Below are positions 58,499-64,000 of a stretch of 64,000 bases of DNA, piece after piece. The stretch comes from Acinetobacter pittii ATCC 19004 = CIP 70.29 (GTDB lineage: Bacteria > Pseudomonadota > Gammaproteobacteria > Pseudomonadales > Moraxellaceae). Below the pieces are notes generated by a model, which saw only the letters and a program-made list of their open reading frames with translations, did not search any database and was not told the DNA's origin. The position numbers and the translations under genes are program-made. How positions within the stretch are numbered: position 1 is the stretch's first letter; the number at the start of each line of letters is the position of its first letter. Where the stretch lies: NCBI RefSeq assembly GCF_000369045.1, contig NZ_KB849786.1, forward strand, positions 1,090,383 through 1,154,382. Direction: 5' to 3'.

Positions 58499-59660
58499 AG
58501 ACTGTGACCTCCATACCTACTTGAAGGACAGCTGGATTAATCAAATCCTGATTTAAACGCAAGATTTCATCTGCACGGCTCATGTCCTGATACAAATAAT
58601 GAGCAAGCCAATGCAAGGTACATGGAACAGGTACGCGGACTTTAGTAATTGGTGGACGTGTTTCTATTAATTCTTGAATTTGAAGATGGATCTGGTCAGC
58701 AGCTTCTTTATAGACCTGAATCTGAGCAATATTTTCAAATGTAGAACCTTCACGCTCTTCATTAATAGCCTGTTGTAGAGCTTTACGGACGCTTTGACGA
58801 ACCACAGCAAGCTCCAATGGATTGAAGCTTATCGTGCTGTTTTCAGCCATTTCTTTACGTGTAGTGCTTACGACTTGTTGAGCAACAGCAATATTGCTGG
58901 CGATATATGTGGCACGCCATGTCTGTTGTAATTCTGGAGACTCATCATCTTGAAAAAGTTTTTCAAAACGGTTCACACGGTTAATGACATCGCGCCACTG
59001 AGAAATGGCAGAAATATTGGTGTCGAAAGTGACCAGTTTAGTGATGTCATCAACCAATCCAACCGCCCAATCTTTAGGCGATAAAATATCCTCTACGCCT
59101 TCTTTGACAATACCCATGTATTTACGGGCAGTTTCTAGGCCATTGCGGATATGATTGACTGTTTCAAATAGTTTGTTGTTATCAGAGAGTTTAAGCTTAT
59201 CCAGTGCCTTTTCTAACGCGCTGGTCGGTGTATCAACAATCTTGGTTGGTGCAATAGTTGCAGGGGTAGAAACAGGAATAAATAGAGGTTTTTCTTCAGA
59301 TTCAGCTTCAACAAATTCAATCGCAATACCACAGAAATCAACGTTGTTAGCATCATGTTGAAAACGGTATGTATTCACATAAACATTCATAATGCCGTGA
59401 ACGGGATGAATTAATTCCCCAGCACCAGTTGCCCTGAGTGCAGCAACCAATGCATCCATCGATTGCTTATAGTCAGTTCCAGAATAAATAGCATTAACTG
59501 AATATCGAAGAGGTTCGTTACCCATATCTTCAATTGATGCTTTGTTTGAATATGGAGCCTGTTTAGTTGCAAGCGTTTTAGACATAGCATCTTCCACAGA
59601 CGTGCATTCAAAATGAACACCACGAAAACTTGCGTCTTGAAGATCAGTATCCCAGCCCAT
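58488..59660 (-). CDS. Mu N-like DNA circularisation/tail protein with LysM-like end
   Basis: A 390-residue protein of the Mu gpN family (N-terminal domain named for DNA circularisation): LQDASFRGVHFECTSVED near residue 6 and GELIHPVHGIMNVYVNTY near 95. The C-terminus HWLAHYLYQDMSRADEILRLNQDL and VLQVGMEVTVYA resembles a LysM-like module. In contractile phages it bridges tape measure and hub. It follows the tape-measure gene by 71 bases, with a hairpin between. Confidence 0.83.
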   Translation of the reverse strand: MGWDTDLQDASFRGVHFECTSVEDAMSKTLATKQAPYSNKASIEDMGNEPLRYSVNAIYSGTDYKQSMDALVAALRATGAGELIHPVHGIMNVYVNTYRFQHDANNVDFCGIAIEFVEAESEEKPLFIPVSTPATIAPTKIVDTPTSALEKALDKLKLSDNNKLFETVNHIRNGLETARKYMGIVKEGVEDILSPKDWAVGLVDDITKLVTFDTNISAISQWRDVINRVNRFEKLFQDDESPELQQTWRATYIASNIAVAQQVVSTTRKEMAENSTISFNPLELAVVRQSVRKALQQAINEEREGSTFENIAQIQVYKEAADQIHLQIQELIETRPPITKVRVPVPCTLHWLAHYLYQDMSRADEILRLNQDLINPAVLQVGMEVTVYAR

Positions 59661-59713
59661 AAAAAAACCTCACTATTGTGAGGCTATTCTGTGAAATGTC
59701 AGACTTTGATATA

Positions 59714-59733
59714 AGGCGGAAACGCTTCCGCTT
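59714..59733 (-). other. Hairpin after the tape-measure gene
   Basis: AGGCGGAA (59714-59721) and TTCCGCTT (59726-59733) form an eight-base stem (one G-U pair) that includes the tape-measure stop codon. A close copy lies at 62819-62836. No T tract follows. Confidence 0.5.
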
Positions 59734-61816
59734 ATCTTTTCTGAAGATAGAATGGCGGAGCACCATGTCTTGCTTCTTGAGTTGTTGCATTGTGAGAAAT
59801 GGCATCAAGGAGAGAACCACCACCATTAAATACCATGGGCTTATTTTGCCCAGTGACATTAATTAAAGCATTAATCCGATTGATCATTTCTTGGCTCAAT
59901 TGATTTTGCTTTTGTTGCTCAGCAATTAATTGGCTGCTTTTTTCTTCAGCTGAAGCTTGTTGAGCTTTGCCTTGTTCAATGGCTTGCTGCACAAAGTCTG
60001 GACGCTCGCCACCTGAGCCAATACCGATTTTCGCTAAAAGCCCGCTTACAAAGTTATAACCAGCATCATCGATTGGCTTAATTAATTGTGAGCCAGCATA
60101 AGCAGCTACAACACCACCTAAAGCTGATGCACCTCCGACAGCTTTGGTTGCTACGCCTTTTGTTGAAGTAGGTAAATTAGGTAAATCTACTTTTTTATTA
60201 GCGGCCATTTGAGCTAATGCTGCACCTCCAGCTGTAAAGGCAAGAGCCTTTAATGCTAGTTCTGTTGTCCCCATTGCTGTGATTAGTTTTGGATATTTTT
60301 CAGTAACTTCTGCTACTTTTTGACCCATTTCACCGAGTAATTTAGTTGAGTCTTGAAGGGTTTGATATTCAGCATTTTGTCTGGTTACATCGAATGCATT
60401 CAGCCCAACTGAAGCCAATTGGGTTTTATTATAATTAGCTTTGAGGTCTAGAGTTCCAATACCTTTATTCATCGCATTCTGAGTAATTTGATCCATCAGT
60501 TTGCGATTGTTAGTAGCTGCTACCAAGGCCAATAAAGACTGCATATCAGGCATAATACCTGCCAAGCCTGACTGCTCAAATACACCTTTCTGGCTCTCCC
60601 AAATTGCTTGAGTCTCTTGACTATTTTTAGCTTTCGCTAAATTAGCTTTTACTCGTCGCATTTCAGGGTTTTTACTAATAATTTCTTCAGTGATATCAAG
60701 AAAGGTATCTAAAGAAGTTTTACCTTTACCTTTATCTAGGGCAGTTCTTTTCGTTAAATCAATATCATATTCTTTTGCTAAACGATTGGTAGTATCGCTG
60801 GAAGACAATTTACTAATTAAGTTCTTGACGTTAGTTCCAGCATCATTTGCATCACCCGCTGTAGTCATAGCAACTTCGTTCAATGCTACCAATTGAGCTA
60901 CTGAGCGGGCATTATTTGCTGGATCTTTTGGCAATAAACCTAATTGAGGGTTAATAACCTTTGCAAGGTCTTTAGCCCGCATACTTCCTTCTGCATCACC
61001 TTGAATCACCATAGCCTGAACAAGCTTTTCATCAAGACCACGCTTTCGTGCAGTTAGACCAACATTGGCAAAATCAAGCATATCACCACCTGAAGCCAAT
61101 GCCGCACGAGCAGCATCAAAGTGAGCTTTGGCTAATGCTGCTTTATTTTTATTTAAATCACTTCCTTGAGAATATGAACCATCGGCAATTAATGCCTCCA
61201 TTGCTAAAAATGCATCATCCCGTTTAACTCCGCCATTAATAGCATTCCCAGTGACAATTTTATTAATCCATTGTTTTGCTGGCCCCCAATCTTCTGGGCG
61301 ATCAGCAAAGGTTTGAGCTGCATAATGCAAATCACGGTCATAATCTACGGTACGCTTAATTGGTTGCTGTAGAGCAAATCCAGCACCAATTACAGCTCCA
61401 CCAATAGCAGTACCTTTCTGCCATAACGACATCGTCTGTTGAGTAGATTGATAAGTACGCTTGCTAGATTGTTCAACCTGTTTCGCAGAACTAACCAATT
61501 GCTGGGCAGAACTAACTTGTTGTTTTAATAGCTGGCTTTGCAATTTTGTTTGTATAGACTGCTGGCGCAATACACCTTCCAGCATCCTATTAGTACGTAA
61601 CAATTGATCCCCAGCCCGCGCAGTATTGAGCGTTTCTCTTGTACCAACTTTAGCTGTATTAACAAATTTGGCTTGAGCTGAACCAATTTGCGTCCATTGA
61701 GTATTAATTTTTGTTGTTGCTTGAATTTGCTGATCTGAGATGCGCTTCAGCTCTTGAGCAGCTTGTTGACCTTTTATTTGTAAGGTCAGTGATACAGTTG
61801 AATTACTTCCACCCAT
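59732..61816 (-). CDS. Tail tape-measure protein
   Basis: A 694-residue tape-measure protein that sets tail length. It begins with a Gln/Lys-rich helical region (residues 1-130, KGQQAAQELKRISDQQIQ), then hydrophobic Gly/Ala segments (GTAIGGAVIGAGFALQQ; later KALAFTAGGAALAQMAA and VGGASALGGVVAAYAG). The C-terminus is Gln-rich with NVTGQNKPMVFNGGG. The length is modest, implying a short contractile tail. It directly follows the chaperone frameshift region. Confidence 0.85.
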   Translation of the reverse strand: MGGSNSTVSLTLQIKGQQAAQELKRISDQQIQATTKINTQWTQIGSAQAKFVNTAKVGTRETLNTARAGDQLLRTNRMLEGVLRQQSIQTKLQSQLLKQQVSSAQQLVSSAKQVEQSSKRTYQSTQQTMSLWQKGTAIGGAVIGAGFALQQPIKRTVDYDRDLHYAAQTFADRPEDWGPAKQWINKIVTGNAINGGVKRDDAFLAMEALIADGSYSQGSDLNKNKAALAKAHFDAARAALASGGDMLDFANVGLTARKRGLDEKLVQAMVIQGDAEGSMRAKDLAKVINPQLGLLPKDPANNARSVAQLVALNEVAMTTAGDANDAGTNVKNLISKLSSSDTTNRLAKEYDIDLTKRTALDKGKGKTSLDTFLDITEEIISKNPEMRRVKANLAKAKNSQETQAIWESQKGVFEQSGLAGIMPDMQSLLALVAATNNRKLMDQITQNAMNKGIGTLDLKANYNKTQLASVGLNAFDVTRQNAEYQTLQDSTKLLGEMGQKVAEVTEKYPKLITAMGTTELALKALAFTAGGAALAQMAANKKVDLPNLPTSTKGVATKAVGGASALGGVVAAYAGSQLIKPIDDAGYNFVSGLLAKIGIGSGGERPDFVQQAIEQGKAQQASAEEKSSQLIAEQQKQNQLSQEMINRINALINVTGQNKPMVFNGGGSLLDAISHNATTQEARHGAPPFYLQKR

Positions 61817-61819
61817 AGC

Positions 61820-62376
61820 TTAACCCTTTGGTTTTGAATGTTTGCGAACATTGGTCACATACGTTTTTGTGACTGTAGAACTTGATCCATTCGATTGAGA
61901 TTGAGTTGTGAAAGATGACGGTTGCTGTGAAGGGGTCTTTTGATGAGTATTTTCAAGCCGCTCATCGTTGAGTAGTGCTGCAACTACATCAAGCGGCATA
62001 TTTGCCGCTTGATCATAAGGAACACCAGCTTCTGTTAATTTTCTGATGATTCTTGCTCGTCGGATGAACTCTCGGCTGCTTCCTTTGCATCTAGCTGATT
62101 ACGCAATTCATCTAAATATTTCAAATTAGCACGAGATGAATGTCCAAGCATTTCGTAAGTAATTTCATGCTCATCACCATCATCGTCGATAAGCTTTGTC
62201 ATTGAAGCCAAATCTGCAATGGCTACAAAATGTCCTGCCTCAATTGAAGCTTGACTTTCGAGATACTCGATTGCTGTAAGCTGACGCATCACCACTTTTT
62301 GGCTTTTAATATCTGTTTGACCAACCAATTTTTTTAGTGGAACTGGCAATAAACCTTCAATTTTGATTTGTTTCAT
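61820..62376 (-). CDS. Predicted -1 frameshift product of the tail-assembly chaperone gene
   Basis: Beyond the stop of the 113-residue chaperone (62035), the -1 frame continues open from 62094 down to 61820 and encodes IRKLTEAGVPYDQAANMPLD and a Ser/Gln/Thr-rich tail ending VTNVRKHSKPKG. It has no usable start codon upstream of the coding-like part. It ends three bases before the tape-measure ATG. A longer frameshifted chaperone just before the tape measure is conserved in tailed phages. A possible slip site is A-AAG at 62086-62083, but it is not a classic heptamer. Confidence 0.6.
62035..62376 (-). CDS. Tail-assembly chaperone, short form (Mu gp41-like)
   Basis: A 113-residue protein in the position of Mu gp41: KQIKIEGLLPVPLKKLVGQTD, VVMRQLTAIEYLESQ and an acidic, Ser-rich end (EAAESSSDEQESSEN). 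It is the in-frame product that the longer frameshift form shares. These chaperones coat the tape measure during tail assembly. It lies eight bases after the tube gene. Confidence 0.75.
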   Translation of the reverse strand: MKQIKIEGLLPVPLKKLVGQTDIKSQKVVMRQLTAIEYLESQASIEAGHFVAIADLASMTKLIDDDGDEHEITYEMLGHSSRANLKYLDELRNQLDAKEAAESSSDEQESSEN

Positions 62377-62383
62377 CTTCTAC

Positions 62384-62761
62384 CTACAATGTTTCGTCAA
62401 TATAGTCTAAGCAGAACAACTGAAGCTCACGGACTGTTTCGCCATTTAAGTCATAAGTAGCACCAACAGAAGTGACATTACAGTCAATGAAAGTTTCACG
62501 GTAATTCCCTGAAGGGGATTCGATTGAAATTCGGGCATCATCCACTTGAAGCCATTGCACCGTGTCCTTTCCATCTGGAATAACTACAGTTGCAGTGAGT
62601 TCATAAGTCGTAATACCTTTTGATTTATACTTCACACGCTGTTGACGGTTCATCGTAGCGATTGGGCGGTTCCCAGTCGTAATACTTGTACCAAGCCGCG
62701 AAACATCGTAATCCAACCCATTAAAGCTCATTACAATTGAGCCAACTGCTGCTTCAGACAT
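62384..62761 (-). CDS. Phage tail tube protein (Mu gpM-like)
   Basis: A 125-residue inner-tube protein: AVGSIVMSFNGLDYDVSRLG, PIATMNRQQRVKYKSKGITTYELTATVVIP (quoted in parts) and a beta-rich end (CNVTSVGATYDLNGETVRELQLFCLDYIDE). The size and pattern are those of the tube subunit that stacks inside the sheath. It lies between the sheath and chaperone genes. Confidence 0.83.
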   Translation of the reverse strand: MSEAAVGSIVMSFNGLDYDVSRLGTSITTGNRPIATMNRQQRVKYKSKGITTYELTATVVIPDGKDTVQWLQVDDARISIESPSGNYRETFIDCNVTSVGATYDLNGETVRELQLFCLDYIDETL

Positions 62762-62818
62762 TGTGTGTCTCTCTTTTTAACGATGACCCATTGTCAAATA
62801 ACTATTTAAATAAGATCA

Positions 62819-62836
62819 GGCGGAAATACTTCCGCC
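62819..62836 (-). other. Hairpin GGCGGAA/TTCCGCC upstream of the tube gene
   Basis: GGCGGAA (62819-62825) and TTCCGCC (62830-62836) form a seven-base perfect stem around ATAC, nearly the same as the hairpin at 59714-59733. It lies between the sheath terminator and the tube gene. Confidence 0.5.
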
Positions 62837-62841
62837 CAATA

Positions 62842-62867
62842 AAAAAGGCCGCAAATGCGACCTTTTT
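62842..62867 (-). terminator. Intrinsic terminator after the sheath gene
   Basis: AAAAAGG-C-CGC and GCG-A-CCTTTTT form a stem with one mismatch and an AAAT loop. On the minus strand it is followed by TTTTTT. It would reduce sheath read-through into the tube gene. Confidence 0.75.
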
Positions 62868-62879
62868 AAAGTGATTTGT

Positions 62880-63689
62880 TTAGTAGACGTCTAACTGTGC
62901 ATCAACTACGTGCATACCTCGCACCCAATGTGCAGGGATTTTTCCGATAGCCCAAGTTTTGTTATTTTCATTCTGAATAACAGTTAACTGATCCTTAGTC
63001 GCTTCAACGTTTTCAAGGATTTCAGCACGATCAAGTTTAAGAAGTTCAGCCAACATAACCGAGCGTACATTACGACGCGCAGCTGCGGTGTTTTTGCGCC
63101 GACGTTCTTTACGTAAGGCCGTGCGAATCACTTTACGTGTGTAATCGATAACCAAAGCGCCATTAATATCCAGCATGATGTCATCTGCATCGCCTGAGTC
63201 TGGATTAACACGGAATGTAGAAATTGCGCGAACAATTTCAGGCTTTCCGTCAGCTCCAGTTTCGATCATGCAAACGCCTTTGTTTAAAGCCGCATTGATA
63301 CGCTCAAACTTCAGTTTGTACTCATCTGAAACAGGCGTTACACCTTCAAGGTTTACACCATTGAATGGTAATGCTGGATCGTTTGAGTCTGCCAAAGCTG
63401 CGGCCATAGCTGCTGCTAATTCAGGTTCTTGACCTGTTGCACCGTGGTAGCAAACCACCACCACACGGTAACAAGTTTTCAGTGGAGCCTGATCTGCAAA
63501 AGTTTCAGCTGCAACGATGTCAGTAAATGGAACCACCAAAATTGCTGGCTTTTTGTTGATTGCATCACTTACAGATGTTAAGTGATCAATCCATGCAGCT
63601 GTATCAGTTCCAGTTGCTGGAGGAGCAGATACAGCAATGATTGTGTGGCCGAGCGGTGCAATGGTATCGAGTGTATTTTGAAGAGTCAT
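62880..63689 (-). CDS. Short phage tail sheath protein
   Basis: A 269-residue protein with features of contractile sheath subunits: PLGHTIIAVSAPPATGTD, VVPFTDIVAAETFADQAPLKTCYRVVVVCY (quoted in part) and a C-terminal domain with GALVIDYTRKVIRTALRKERRRKN and IPAHWVRGMHVVDAQLDVY, the last resembling the P2-type sheath ending. It is much shorter than Mu gpL (about 490 residues), so it lacks outer domains. AAGGATC lies before the ATG at 63689, so the start is genuine. The sheath call is by resemblance and position. Confidence 0.72.
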   Translation of the reverse strand: MTLQNTLDTIAPLGHTIIAVSAPPATGTDTAAWIDHLTSVSDAINKKPAILVVPFTDIVAAETFADQAPLKTCYRVVVVCYHGATGQEPELAAAMAAALADSNDPALPFNGVNLEGVTPVSDEYKLKFERINAALNKGVCMIETGADGKPEIVRAISTFRVNPDSGDADDIMLDINGALVIDYTRKVIRTALRKERRRKNTAAARRNVRSVMLAELLKLDRAEILENVEATKDQLTVIQNENNKTWAIGKIPAHWVRGMHVVDAQLDVY

Positions 63690-63700
63690 GATGTTGATCC

Positions 63701-64000
63701 TTAAGGTAATGGCGCTGTAAGTAAATACATTGGTTGATTTGCAAAAGCATCTGCACTACTACCGCCAGTGCCTTTTGATGCAAGCATGACTAACTCATTA
63801 TCTAACAGCATGTAGTCTGGATTAAACGTAAGCTCCAGCAAATACGTATTAAATTTTGCAAGACATGAATCTTTCGGACGATTCTTTGTTGTGACATCAA
63901 TAATACGAATATCATTTTCACGATTCATATTTGACGTGTGATAAACAACAAAAATCTTTCCTGATACTGAACAACCAATTAATGGCCTACTGATTTCATT
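63701..64000 (-). CDS. Phage protein, start outside window (hypothetical)
   Basis: An open frame runs from the window edge to a TAA at 63701 (about 99 residues visible). An ATG occurs at 63928, but the frame stays open to the edge with coding-like content (RPLIGCSVSGKIFVVYHTSN), so the gene may start further upstream. It has LAKFNTYLLELTFNPDYMLLDNELVML and ends GGSSADAFANQPMYLLTAPLP, quoted in part. It lies 11 bases before the sheath gene, where Mu-like phages encode small tail-completion proteins. Function not recognised. Confidence 0.5.
   Translation of the reverse strand, partial: NEISRPLIGCSVSGKIFVVYHTSNMNRENDIRIIDVTTKNRPKDSCLAKFNTYLLELTFNPDYMLLDNELVMLASKGTGGSSADAFANQPMYLLTAPLP

Larger units (their letters stand above)
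53406..64000 (-). mobile_element. Mu-like transposable prophage (right part), inserted in quiA
   Basis: All genes from 53486 to the window end are minus-strand tail genes in Mu order read backwards: fibre, gp48, gp47, gp46, gp45, P, N, tape measure, tail-assembly proteins, tube, sheath. The bacterial quiA frame changes at about 53406, where the sequence reads TGTGATGCG; transposable phages of this type begin with TG. The prophage end carries repeated GAGAT motifs. The transposase, head genes and the other end, with a probable 5-base target duplication, are outside the window. The exact boundary is inferred. Confidence 0.85.

Overview
The window is chromosomal DNA of a gammaproteobacterium, almost certainly an Acinetobacter of the A. 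baumannii/calcoaceticus group. The evidence is the AT-rich base composition, the characteristic pca-qui operon order (pcaIJFBDKCHG-quiBCXA) known from Acinetobacter, periplasmic QuiB/QuiC enzymes, the cydP-cydA pair, and the pyrG-kdsA-eno and ftsB-ispD blocks. The species call is an inference; gene identities come from motifs and family resemblance read by eye.

Layout. 1-3.6 kb (minus strand): start of cytochrome bd oxidase (cydP-cydA, cut by the window edge) behind an AT-rich control region with five helically phased dyad motifs, then a YqiJ-like OB-fold membrane protein, a Rieske protein and a PfkB sugar/nucleoside kinase. 4-8.1 kb: PreP-like M16 protease and outer-membrane phospholipase A. 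8.2-11.9 kb (minus): KtrB/KtrA potassium uptake and threonine deaminase IlvA. 12-20 kb: rpiA, a YgjP-type metallopeptidase, a convergent lipoprotein, argC, a DUF6776-like membrane protein, clpS-clpA and ynfA. 20-21.5 kb: a DAHP synthase gene preceded by two tandem aromatic-rich leader peptides with a terminator between them. 21.5-29.1 kb: PadR regulator plus hydrolase divergent from fadH with two operator palindromes, an NTF2-like protein, SGNH and YheT-like hydrolases, a PF10118-type protein and a lipoprotein. 29.3-38.9 kb: pyrG-kdsA-eno and ftsB-ispD, separated by an AT-rich stretch with a DUF421 protein, an orphan lipoprotein and a Fur-box-preceded TonB receptor.

39-53.4 kb: the whole beta-ketoadipate (protocatechuate) and quinate/shikimate pathway in one orientation. 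QuiA (membrane PQQ dehydrogenase), QuiB and QuiC convert quinate/shikimate to protocatechuate in the periplasm. QuiX is an outer-membrane porin and PcaK the uptake permease. PcaHG opens the ring, and PcaB, C, D, IJ and F take the product to succinyl-CoA and acetyl-CoA. A PcaU-type operator lies upstream, but no regulator gene is adjacent. pcaIJF looks compositionally different from the rest of the operon.

53.4-64 kb (minus): the tail-fibre end of a Mu-like transposable prophage (fibre, gp48, gp47, gp46, gp45, P, N, tape measure, tail-assembly chaperone with an apparent -1 frameshift extension, tube, short sheath). It is inserted in the last codons of quiA and replaces that protein's C-terminus. 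The rest of the prophage lies beyond the window.

The most striking item is the double leader-peptide control region in front of the DAHP synthase gene. Next are the phased repeats upstream of cydPA, the prophage junction in quiA, and the PcaU-type operator without a neighbouring pcaU.
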